The notes under the pieces are model-generated. The model worked only from the letters and a program-made list of their open reading frames with translations, was not told the origin of the DNA and ran no database searches. A DNA stretch of 6,542 nucleotides. Origin: Chloroflexota bacterium (GTDB taxonomy: Bacteria; Chloroflexota; Anaerolineae; Anaerolineales; UBA11579). Shown piece by piece: positions 1 through 5,411 of the stretch. Location: positions 1 to 6,542 of the forward strand of contig QKGK01000544.1 in NCBI GenBank assembly GCA_003250455.1, given 5' to 3'. Every line of letters starts with the position of its first letter. Within the stretch, counting starts at the first letter, position 1. The translations under genes and the position numbers were made by a program.

Positions 1-377
1 CCTTCAGCATAAGCATCTTCCAGGTGGTATTCCATCCACGGCTTTGGGCTGTGAATGATCATCAGGTCGATGTAATCCAGGCCCAAAGTTTCCAGGGAAC
101 GGTCAATAGAGGCCACCGCTTCGTCGTAAGACTTTACTTCCGCGGCAAGTTTGGTGGTCACGAACATTTCTTCCCGTTGGACGCCGCTGGCTCGGATGCC
201 CTCGCCAACGCCGCGTTCATTTTGATAGGCCTGGGCAGTATCAATGTGGCGGTAGCCAAGTTTTGCGGCTTCTACTACAGCCTGCACGACATCTGTGTCG
301 CTGATAAACCAGGTGCCAAGACCCAGTTTGGGGATCGCTACCCCATTGGATAGTATAAAATTTTCTTGTAAAATCAT
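1..377 (-). CDS. Aldo/keto reductase, N-terminal part (cut by window edge)
   Basis: NAD(P)H-dependent aldo/keto reductase of the AKR superfamily, a cytosolic (beta/alpha)8-barrel enzyme that reduces aldehydes and ketones. Only the first 125 residues are present, against about 275-285 for the family; the rest lies beyond position 1. All four members of the catalytic tetrad are visible: Asp46 (in RHIDTAQAY), Tyr51, Lys76 (in FVTTKLA) and His109 (in IIHSPKPW). The GLGTW motif near residue 19 is the usual N-terminal hallmark. The ATG at 377 is chosen because it gives the standard N-terminus (NGVAIPKLGLGTW); a weak GGAAAA lies upstream. It starts 42 nt after the cupin stop on the same strand, with no terminator between them, so it is probably the last visible gene of the merR-cupin-AKR transcript. 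A role in removing reactive carbonyls is inferred from the regulator. Family call is sure; the substrate is unknown. Confidence 0.93.
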   Translation of the reverse strand, partial: MILQENFILSNGVAIPKLGLGTWFISDTDVVQAVVEAAKLGYRHIDTAQAYQNERGVGEGIRASGVQREEMFVTTKLAAEVKSYDEAVASIDRSLETLGLDYIDLMIIHSPKPWMEYHLEDAYAE

Positions 378-419
378 GATTGTTTTCCGTTTTGTTATGT
401 TAATTGAGTTGTATTGCGT

Positions 420-815
420 TTATTTTTGATACTGCTCGTCGCTGACGTGTTCCATCCAGTCGGCGGCCACACCGTCCAGGTATTCCTGGATGGCGATGTG
501 GGTCACCGAAGTGGCGGGCGCTGCGCCGTGCCAGTGCTTCTCACCGGGGGCAAACTGCACTACATCTCCGGGGCGGATCTCTTCGATCGGGCCGCCCCAG
601 CGCTGCACCCGCCCGCACCCGGCGGTAACCACCAGGGTCTGCCCCAGCGGATGGGTGTGCCAGGCAGTGCGTGCACCCGGCTCAAAGGTGACGTATGCGC
701 CGCCTGTGCGGGCGGGCTCCTGAGCGGCAAACAGCGGGTCAATCCGCACCGTGCCGGTGAACCATTCAGCAGGGCCTACCGCAGAGGGTTGGGTACCATT
801 TTTTATAATTTTCAT
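420..815 (-). CDS. Cupin protein, (R)-hydroxynitrile lyase (GtHNL)-like
   Basis: Single-domain cupin of 131 residues. From memory it closely resembles the manganese-dependent (R)-selective hydroxynitrile lyase of Granulicella tundricola (GtHNL), which has the same length. The metal ligands of that enzyme are present at the same numbers: His53 and His55 in WHTHPLGQ, Gln59, and His94 in GEKHWHG. His106 and Gln110, near the active site in that enzyme, are also kept (THIAIQE). Cupin motif 1 spans about residues 47-68 and motif 2 about 82-98. Hydroxynitrile lyases split or form cyanohydrins from aldehydes, but the natural role of these bacterial cupins is not settled. Here it lies 11 nt downstream of a carbonyl-sensing type MerR gene and upstream of an aldo/keto reductase, so a role with reactive carbonyls is inferred. 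The ATG at 815 is preceded by AAAGGAAA at good spacing. The gene is more GC-rich than the merR gene before it. Confidence 0.92.
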   Translation of the reverse strand: MKIIKNGTQPSAVGPAEWFTGTVRIDPLFAAQEPARTGGAYVTFEPGARTAWHTHPLGQTLVVTAGCGRVQRWGGPIEEIRPGDVVQFAPGEKHWHGAAPATSVTHIAIQEYLDGVAADWMEHVSDEQYQK

Positions 816-826
816 AATTTTTCCTT

Positions 827-1210
827 TTATTCAGTTCTTTTCAGTTCTTTTTCTCTTTCTGATAGTGCGTTTTCATAGACCTCGATCTTATAATTCAATA
901 CATCGAGAGTCTTTTGCATTTCTTCCATTTTGTGAATAAGTTCTTCCCGCTGGTCGATTAAAATTTGTTTTCTGGCCTCATTGGTGTGGTCGCCTTGCAA
1001 AACCAGTTCAACATATTCTGTCAGCACCTCAATTGTCAACCCTGCGTTTCGCATACATTTGATGAACTCAACCCACTCCACGTCGATTCTGTTGTAGTCG
1101 CGGATACCGCTTTCTGTCCGGTTGACGGAGGGGATTAAGCCAACGCGCTCATAATAGCGCAGTGTATCTGCTGAAATTTCGAATTGTTCACTTACTTCTG
1201 AAATCTTCAT
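827..1210 (-). CDS. MerR family regulator, AdhR-like
   Basis: DNA-binding regulator of the MerR family, cytosolic dimer, 127 residues from the ATG at 1210. The winged helix-turn-helix occupies about residues 1-70, with the family hallmark [11 protein letters not shown] at 16-26 and SGIRDY at 34-39. A long, highly charged dimerisation helix runs from about 75 to the C-terminus. The segment [16 protein letters not shown] strongly resembles Bacillus subtilis AdhR. With this start its only cysteine falls at position 52, where AdhR carries the cysteine implicated in sensing formaldehyde and methylglyoxal. The ATG is preceded by GGAG with an 8-nt gap. An in-frame GTG at 1228 would add six residues and has AGGGAG before it, but it abuts a predicted -10 box, so I prefer 1210. 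The gene probably activates its own operon and the DUF3737 gene through the four dyads described separately. The last codons lie in a perfect 10-bp tandem duplication (831-850). Confidence 0.93.
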   Translation of the reverse strand: MKISEVSEQFEISADTLRYYERVGLIPSVNRTESGIRDYNRIDVEWVEFIKCMRNAGLTIEVLTEYVELVLQGDHTNEARKQILIDQREELIHKMEEMQKTLDVLNYKIEVYENALSEREKELKRTE

Positions 1211-1228
1211 TTTTTTGTCTCCGATCAC

Positions 1229-1259
1229 AGTTTACTCCCTGGATTTAGCTCCAGGTCAA
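1229..1259 (-). promoter_or_regulatory. MerR-type promoter/operator P1 (proximal to merR)
   Basis: Read on the minus strand: -35 TTGACC (1259-1254), a 19-bp spacer, -10 TAAACT (1234-1229). The spacer carries an imperfect dyad, CCTGGAGCTAAATCCAGG (1255-1238). A 19-bp spacer with a dyad between the hexamers is the hallmark of promoters activated by MerR proteins through DNA untwisting. The -10 lies directly upstream of the in-frame GTG at 1228, so a transcript from here would begin near 1222 and have a leader of about a dozen bases before the ATG at 1210. It is the weakest of the four copies and may act mainly as an autoregulatory binding site. Confidence 0.7.
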
Positions 1260-1271
1260 GGATTAATTTTT

Positions 1272-1302
1272 AGTATAAACCCTGGAGTTAACTCCAAGTC
1301 AA
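1272..1302 (-). promoter_or_regulatory. MerR-type promoter/operator P2 (distal, main merR operon promoter)
   Basis: Read on the minus strand: -35 TTGACT (1302-1297), a 19-bp spacer, -10 TATACT (1277-1272). The spacer holds the perfect 14-bp palindrome TGGAGTTAACTCCA (1296-1283). Both hexamers are near consensus, and only the over-long spacer makes the promoter activator-dependent. Predicted start near 1265 gives a leader of about 55 nt before merR. It lies 43 bp from P1 on the same face of the helix and is nearly identical to P4 upstream of the DUF3737 gene. Confidence 0.82.
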
Positions 1303-1348
1303 GGGGTTTGTTTATAAGAAAATCGAAAGAATATGTGTGTTCTGCTGT

Positions 1349-2272
1349 TTAGCTCCTGATTTTTATTTCTGCTTTTGACTGTATTACAGTAGTGTCCCGG
1401 ATAATCTCGCCGACACTGTCCGCTTTGATCATCCCGGATTTTGGGTTTTTGATGGATACGACGTGCCCCTTGATATCCGCGTTCACGTCCGAATATTCAA
1501 AAGCCAGGTCTGTATCTTCCATGGTGCAGCTGATCAGCGTCAGATTCTCGCAGTAACAAAGCGGCTGGGTGCCAATGATCCGGCAGTTGATCAATGTCAG
1601 GTTTTCAGAAAACCAACCCAAGTATTCGCCTTTTATTACCGAGTTTTCCACGGTCACATTTTTGCTGTGCCAAAAGGCATCTTTTGTATCCAGCACAGAA
1701 TCTTTGATGTGCAGTTGGCTCATATACTGGAAAGAGTATTTGCCCTGCATCTGGATTTGATCGATTTCTATATTGCTGCTATCCAACAGCAGGTATTCTG
1801 AATCAATTTCGGTATCCACAATGGAAATATCTCGACATTTCCATCCAAATTCGGGGGAGAAGATGACCGAATCTTCGATTTGAATATGCTGGCATTCCCG
1901 GAGGAATTTGATCCCTTCGATGTGAGAGCTTTTGATTTTTCCATCCCGGGCATACCAAATAGGCGCTCTGGTTTGTGAATCCATTTCAGAGCTGATCAGA
2001 CTGAACTTGTCCGCATGCCATAGAGGGTACCGCAAGGAAAATTTGCTTCCGATCACGTTTACATCGCGCACTTCTTTTAGTACGGATTCGCCATCTGCCG
2101 GGCCAGCGAATGTGCAGTCAATCACATCCGCCTTCCGGAGGTTGTACAAAGCGCGTTCTTCATCAAACCTCTGATTCTCTATACTTATCCGCTGTGGGCG
2201 GTTGACATTCATTGCAACCATTGCATATTGCCTCAAAATTTCCATATTTTCGCTTGTATCTGAGATACTCAT
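1349..2272 (-). CDS. DUF3737 family protein
   Basis: Protein of 307 residues that matches the DUF3737 family (PF12541) as I recall it. Recognisable family blocks are FDEERALYNLRKADVIDCTFAGPADGE near residues 37-63, SLRYPLWHADKF, TRAPIWYARDGKI, SPEFGWKCRDI, KDAFWHSKNVTVENS, GEYLGWFSENLTLINC, IGTQPLCYCENLTLISC and DTDLAFEYSDVNADIKG. The recurrent short beta-strand pattern (xxIxxSxI, about 20 residues per turn) points to a right-handed beta-helix, like pentapeptide-repeat or pectate-lyase folds. No signal peptide or membrane segment is seen, so it is probably cytosolic. The biochemical role is unknown. The start at 2272 has GAGGTG five bases upstream; it gives an N-terminus about 30 residues longer than the usual family start, and internal Met codons lack an SD. 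The promoter carries the same operator cassette as merR, so it should belong to the same regulon. The gene is AT-rich compared with the flanking regions. No terminator is seen between its stop and the merR promoter. Confidence 0.9.
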   Translation of the reverse strand: MSISDTSENMEILRQYAMVAMNVNRPQRISIENQRFDEERALYNLRKADVIDCTFAGPADGESVLKEVRDVNVIGSKFSLRYPLWHADKFSLISSEMDSQTRAPIWYARDGKIKSSHIEGIKFLRECQHIQIEDSVIFSPEFGWKCRDISIVDTEIDSEYLLLDSSNIEIDQIQMQGKYSFQYMSQLHIKDSVLDTKDAFWHSKNVTVENSVIKGEYLGWFSENLTLINCRIIGTQPLCYCENLTLISCTMEDTDLAFEYSDVNADIKGHVVSIKNPKSGMIKADSVGEIIRDTTVIQSKAEIKIRS

Positions 2273-2289
2273 GTGTTCACCTCGAAAAT

Positions 2290-2320
2290 AGTCTACCCCT
2301 TGGAGTTAGCTCCAAGTCAA
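2290..2320 (-). promoter_or_regulatory. MerR-type promoter/operator P3 (proximal to DUF3737 gene)
   Basis: Read on the minus strand: -35 TTGACT (2320-2315), a 19-bp spacer, -10 TAGACT (2295-2290). The 16-bp dyad TTGGAGCTAACTCCAA (2315-2300) has one mismatched pair. Predicted start near 2283 falls on the first base of the GAGGTG ribosome binding site (2283-2278), so a transcript from here would be almost leaderless. The layout mirrors P1 at merR. Confidence 0.72.
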
Positions 2321-2331
2321 GGGTTAATTTT

Positions 2332-2362
2332 AGTATAAACCTTGGAGTTGACTCCAAGTCAA
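2332..2362 (-). promoter_or_regulatory. MerR-type promoter/operator P4 (distal, main DUF3737 promoter)
   Basis: Read on the minus strand: -35 TTGACT (2362-2357), a 19-bp spacer, -10 TATACT (2337-2332). The 16-bp dyad TTGGAGTCAACTCCAA (2357-2342) is perfect except for the central pair beside the axis. Predicted start near 2325 gives a leader of about 53 nt. It lies 42 bp from P3, close to four helical turns, and its hexamers are identical to those of P2. Confidence 0.82.
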
Positions 2363-2440
2363 GGGGAAATTTTGGAGATGCGAAGATTGGTTATGAGAAT
2401 GGCAGATTGATTCCATTTCCCCCAAATGGAAAGCCTGGCA

Positions 2441-2550
2441 GTAAACAGGTACTGAGTAAACAGGCACCGAGTGATCAGGTGTCAATCAGCTGCAAATCCT
2501 GATCACTTGGTGCCCATGTGCCTGGGTCCCAAAGTGACTGGGTGCCTGTT
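2441..2550. repeat. Tandem 15-bp repeats plus long palindrome (REP-like cluster)
   Basis: Three 15-bp units stand head to tail: GTAAACAGGTACTGA (2441-2455), GTAAACAGGCACCGA (2456-2470; 13 of 15 identical) and a more diverged GTGATCAGGTGTCAA (2471-2485). They overlap a 17-bp inverted repeat with one G/T wobble (2463-2479 with 2498-2514, 18-nt loop). A further perfect inverted 10-mer, AACAGGCACC (2459-2468) with GGTGCCTGTT (2541-2550), encloses it. The motif CAGGCACC therefore recurs on both strands. It lies just downstream of the Tag-like gene stop and upstream of the DUF3737 promoters. There is no T-tract on either side, so it is not a standard intrinsic terminator. It is most like a dispersed intergenic REP/BIME-type element. 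Confidence 0.65.
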
Positions 2551-2555
2551 CCCTG

Positions 2556-3008
2556 CTACTTATACTTCGCCCGGAACTCGTCGTGCGGCGGGACCGGCCA
2601 TTTGACCACGTAGAGGAAGTAATAGGTGCCAAAAACGCCCAGGAACTTGAAATCTTTCCTCATGGTCTTGATCGCGGCGTCAAAATCTTCGAAGGCGTCC
2701 AGGTAGGCCTTGAAGGAGCCGAATTCGGCATTCAGGTCGAGCATCCTCCGGGCGTTGGACACGATCGCTTCCAGCTTGCGCCGGTTGCGGATCACACGCG
2801 TGTCCTGGGTGAGCTGGTCGATCTCCGGCGGGACCATGTCGGCGACGGTGCGGATATCGAAGTTGTGGAAGGCCTCGCGGATGCCGGGCCACTTGTTCTC
2901 GACCACGCTCCATGACATGCCACTCTCGAAGACCACCTTGGCCATGATCTCCAGGTACTCGTCCAGCGATTGGGGGTCTATCTGTTCGGGGGGACCTTGG
3001 GGAGCCAT
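2556..3008 (-). CDS. Tag-like protein (3-methyladenine DNA glycosylase I family), short form
   Basis: Protein of 150 residues resembling the core of DNA-3-methyladenine glycosylase I (Tag, PF03352), a base-excision repair enzyme that removes 3-methyladenine. Family-like blocks are SGMSWSVVENKWPGIREAFHNFD (about 29-51; compare AGLSW...FxxFD in Tag), TRVIRNRRKLEAIVSNAR (about 70-87; compare IRNRxKIxAxxxNAR), EFGSFKAYLD and KFLGVFGTYYFLYVV. It is shorter than classical Tag (about 187 residues). It lacks the N-terminal Cys/His and C-terminal His/Cys zinc ligands. By ungapped alignment to SGMSW, the catalytic Glu of E. coli Tag (Glu38) falls on Val25, with Glu28 the nearest acid. Activity is therefore uncertain. 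The ATG at 3008 follows AGGAG with a 7-nt gap. The gene stands alone on its strand with its own promoter at 3122-3150. Confidence 0.8.
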   Translation of the reverse strand: MAPQGPPEQIDPQSLDEYLEIMAKVVFESGMSWSVVENKWPGIREAFHNFDIRTVADMVPPEIDQLTQDTRVIRNRRKLEAIVSNARRMLDLNAEFGSFKAYLDAFEDFDAAIKTMRKDFKFLGVFGTYYFLYVVKWPVPPHDEFRAKYK

Positions 3009-3121
3009 TTCATTTCTCCTTGTTGGGTATAGGGGGATATCCGGATTATATCCAAATTTATGCTGCAGGGGGGTTGATTAACCGCGGATAAGAATAGGAG
3101 TGATCTTGTCTGAATAATGTT

Positions 3122-3150
3122 ATTATCCCGATGTGGCAATAATTTGTCAA
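3122..3150 (-). promoter_or_regulatory. Sigma-70-type promoter for the Tag-like gene
   Basis: Read on the minus strand: -35 TTGACA (3150-3145, perfect), a 17-bp spacer, -10 GATAAT (3127-3122, five of six). The predicted start near 3115 leaves a leader of about 107 nt before the ATG at 3008. The leader contains small palindromes (GGTTGATTAACC at 3072-3083 and GGATAT/ATATCC at 3035-3053) of unknown meaning. The promoter lies in the upstream region of the divergent plus-strand gene at 3169, so the two may influence each other. Confidence 0.65.
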
Positions 3151-3168
3151 CCAGGGAAAGGATTAGAG

Positions 3169-3636
3169 ATGAGCGAGCAAGCTAGACCGTGTTCTGCGCC
3201 CGAAGCGCGCCAGTTCGATTTCTGGCTGGGCGAATGGGACCTCACCTGGGGGGAGGACGGGCGCGGGCATAATTCTGTGCGGGCAAAATGGGACGGCTGC
3301 GTGATCGAGGAGAACTTCGACGGCGCGCCGTCCATGGATTTTAAAGGTATGTCCGTCTCCACCTACCACCCGCAAACACAACAGTGGCAGCAGACCTGGG
3401 TGGACAGCCAGGGGAGCTACATCCACCTGACGGGCGCATTTACGGAGGGCAAAATGGTGCTGGTCAACCAGCCGCCCACCAGCGACGGCAGCGTGCTCTT
3501 CCGCATGGTGTTCTACAACATTGAGACTGATTCTTTCGATTGGGATTGGGACCGCTCTGAAGATGGCGGCAGCACCTGGGAGCTTCGCTGGCGCATCCGC
3601 TACCAGCGGGCAAAAGGCGGCCAGGCTGGTCAATAA
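3169..3636 (+). CDS. DUF1579-like protein
   Basis: Protein of 155 residues. The opening block FDFWLGEWDLTW (16-27) is typical of the DUF1579 family and related lipocalin-like small beta-barrels. Alternating strands follow, with many Trp and Tyr residues (VSTYHPQTQQWQQTWVDSQG and FDWDWDRSEDGGSTWELRWRIRY), again as in that family. No signal peptide or membrane segment is seen, so it is probably cytosolic. The function is not known. The ATG at 3169 is chosen because AAGGA lies six bases upstream and the family block begins soon after. A GTG at 3133 would add twelve unlike residues. No clear promoter is visible on this strand; the region upstream is shared with the divergent Tag-like gene. Confidence 0.75.
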   Translation: MSEQARPCSAPEARQFDFWLGEWDLTWGEDGRGHNSVRAKWDGCVIEENFDGAPSMDFKGMSVSTYHPQTQQWQQTWVDSQGSYIHLTGAFTEGKMVLVNQPPTSDGSVLFRMVFYNIETDSFDWDWDRSEDGGSTWELRWRIRYQRAKGGQAGQ

Positions 3637-3862
3637 ACCACGGAAGGAAACCAATACACACAGTTAACAGCTAACCGTTTACAGCGGGTATATCTATTTC
3701 TGGGCGCTGCGAACCATCCCTCGATATCTGTGTTTGTCTGTGGTTGTAATCGATCACCGGAGGCATGAATCGCTGAAAGGCCTTCACCACGGCTCTCCAA
3801 CCGCGCACAGGAGGGGAAATATCTGTTATCATTGCCGCAATCCAAAAACCTGAGTTTTCCCC
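3637..3862. other. Intergenic region with a possible extended -10 promoter
   Basis: This 226-bp gap holds no convincing gene, tRNA or riboswitch. A plus-strand TGTTATCAT at 3824-3832 matches an extended -10 element (TG, one base, then TATCAT). It would start transcription near 3839, about 24 nt before the ABC ATPase ATG; no matching -35 is seen. A small AAAAC-CTGA-GTTTT hairpin (3845-3858) lies immediately before the ATG, where a Shine-Dalgarno sequence would be expected and none is visible. No terminator is evident after the DUF1579-like gene. Confidence 0.35.
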
Positions 3863-4636
3863 ATGATCCAAACGAAAAACCTGACCTTTGCCTATCCCAA
3901 CCAGCCGCCGATTTTCGAGGACTTTAACTGGCAGGTGCAGGCAGGAGAGGCCTGGGCTGTGCTGGGACCTTCCGGCTGCGGCAAGAGCACGCTGCTCTAC
4001 CTGCTGGCCGGGCTGCGCACCGCCACCGGAGGCGAGGTGATCGTCGGCGGCGAGCCGCTGACCAAACCGCGCCCGCACACCGGGCTGATCTTGCAGGATT
4101 ACGGCCTGCTGCCCTGGGCCACGGTGGCCGAGAATGCCGGGCTGGGCCTGCGCATCCGCCAGTTCTATGGGCCGGATGGCCGCCACGCCCCCACCGGGCC
4201 TGCCGTGGCAAACGCCGCCGGGCAGGTGGACGATTGGCTGCGCCATTTGGGGATTGACGGCGTGCGCGACCAATACCCGGGGCAGATCTCCGGCGGGCAG
4301 CGCCAGCGCACGGCGATTGCGCGCACCCTGGCGCTGGACCCCGATCTGCTGCTGATGGATGAACCCTTTGCCTCGTTGGATGCGCCTACACGCCAGAACC
4401 TGGGGGCGCTGATCCGCAGCCTGCGCCAGGAGCACCACCTGACCACCGTGATCGTCACCCATGCTATTCAAGAGGCCGCACTGCTGGGCGAGCGCATCAT
4501 GGTGCTGGGCCAACCGCCGCATTTTTCCCCGGTGGTGATCGAGAATCCCGCCGCCAGTGCTGATAGTTATGTCAATTCGGCGGAATACACCACGGTCTGT
4601 GCGCGGCTGCGTGATGCCCTGGCGGTGAACCCATGA
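3863..4636 (+). CDS. ABC transporter ATP-binding protein, NitT/TauT type
   Basis: Cytoplasmic ATPase subunit (257 residues) of an ABC importer in the nitrate/sulfonate/taurine-type group (TauB/SsuB/ThiZ-like). All nucleotide-binding motifs are intact: Walker A GPSGCGKST (35-43), Q-loop Gln78 in LILQDYGLLPW, signature SGGQR (143-147), Walker B with catalytic Glu167 in LLLMDEPFASLD (162-173), and H-loop His200 in IVTHAIQEA. The QDYGLLPW block is characteristic of this group. Between the Q-loop and the signature is an insertion of about 15 residues (FYGPDGRHAPTGPAV, 101-115) not usual in the family. The ATG at 3863 is the only reasonable start (an in-frame stop lies at 3851), though no Shine-Dalgarno is seen. 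The stop overlaps the permease start. The substrate cannot be told from the ATPase. Confidence 0.94.
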   Translation: MIQTKNLTFAYPNQPPIFEDFNWQVQAGEAWAVLGPSGCGKSTLLYLLAGLRTATGGEVIVGGEPLTKPRPHTGLILQDYGLLPWATVAENAGLGLRIRQFYGPDGRHAPTGPAVANAAGQVDDWLRHLGIDGVRDQYPGQISGGQRQRTAIARTLALDPDLLLMDEPFASLDAPTRQNLGALIRSLRQEHHLTTVIVTHAIQEAALLGERIMVLGQPPHFSPVVIENPAASADSYVNSAEYTTVCARLRDALAVNP

Positions 4637-5382
4637 GCGGGCGCAAGGTGCTTGGCGCCGCACTGCTGCTGGGAGTGTTGTGGCAGCTGGCTGCCTGGAT
4701 CGTGAACGCCAACATTCTGCCGGGGCCGCTGGTTGTACTGCAGACCTTCTTCAGCGAGATTGGTCGGGACCTCGGGCTGCACTTTCTCGCCAGCTTGTGG
4801 CGGGTGGTGGCTTCCATGTTCATTTCCGTGGCGCTGGCAGCCCCCGCCGGGCTGATCCTCGGGCAGTCGCAGCGGCTCAACGATTTTTTCTCCCCGATCA
4901 TCTATCTGCTGTACCCCATCCCGAAGGTGGTGCTAGTGCCGGTGGTGCTGCTCTTTTTGGGCATCTCCGACCTTTCCAAGATCGTGATCATCTTCCTGAT
5001 CCTGTTCTTCCAGATCCTGGTGCTGGTGCGCGACCAGGCGGCGGCGATCCGCTCGGAACTGGTCTATTCGGTGCGCAGTCTGGGAGCCGGGCGGCGCGGG
5101 CTGTTCCGCTTTGTCTATCTGCCTGCCAGCGTCCCGGCGATCCTCACCGCACTGCGCCAGTCGATCGGCACGGCAGTGGCAGTCCTGTATATTGTGGAAC
5201 TGACCGCCACCCAGCGCGGATTGGGGTATTATATTTACTTCAACGGCAGCACCATGTTCAACTACCCCAAGATGTATGCCGGGGTGATCGCCATGAGCCT
5301 GCTGGGGCTGGGGATGTACTTCATTGTGGACCTGCTCCACCGCAAGTTCTCCCCCTGGCAGTTTGTAGACCGCACCAATTAG
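4633..5382 (+). CDS. ABC transporter permease, NitT/TauT type
   Basis: Inner-membrane subunit (249 residues) of the same importer, of the BPD_transp_1 fold shared by TauC, SsuC and ThiX-like permeases. Hydrophobic stretches fit about six helices: roughly 7-25, 52-77, 88-110, 116-133, 165-190 and 214-235. The EAA loop that docks on the ATPase is at about 142-164 (ELVYSVRSLGAGRRGLFRFVYLP), with the conserved Gly and the terminal LP. The start ATG at 4633 shares bases with the TGA stop of the ATPase (ATGA), indicating translational coupling. The gene is followed 29 nt later by menG/ubiE. No substrate-binding protein gene is found next to the pair, although such importers need one; it may be encoded elsewhere. 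Confidence 0.93.
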   Translation: MSGRKVLGAALLLGVLWQLAAWIVNANILPGPLVVLQTFFSEIGRDLGLHFLASLWRVVASMFISVALAAPAGLILGQSQRLNDFFSPIIYLLYPIPKVVLVPVVLLFLGISDLSKIVIIFLILFFQILVLVRDQAAAIRSELVYSVRSLGAGRRGLFRFVYLPASVPAILTALRQSIGTAVAVLYIVELTATQRGLGYYIYFNGSTMFNYPKMYAGVIAMSLLGLGMYFIVDLLHRKFSPWQFVDRTN

Positions 5383-5411
5383 CCATTTTTTCTGATGATA
5401 AGAGGTACTGC

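Noticed and set aside
2463..2514. Intrinsic terminator for the Tag-like gene
   Set aside because: The stem is strong, but no T-tract follows on either strand, and the arms belong to the repeat cluster.
2441..2550. CRISPR array
   Set aside because: The units are 15 bp, directly adjacent and diverging, with no spacers and no cas genes nearby.
3133..3168. GTG start for the DUF1579-like gene
   Set aside because: The added twelve residues do not resemble the family, and the ATG at 3169 has a good SD.
3630..3845. Minus-strand 71-aa open frame in the gap before the ABC genes
   Set aside because: No SD, no family resemblance, and no partner gene. The gap was left as non-coding.
3637..3862. TPP riboswitch upstream of the ABC genes
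   Set aside because: A CTGAG near 3850 prompted a look, but the other conserved THI-box segments are absent.
3671..4663. Minus-strand open frame of 330 aa opposite the ABC ATPase
   Set aside because: Antisense shadow of a GC-rich gene. Its composition is Gln/His/Arg/Gly-rich with no recognisable domain, and the plus strand has all ABC motifs.
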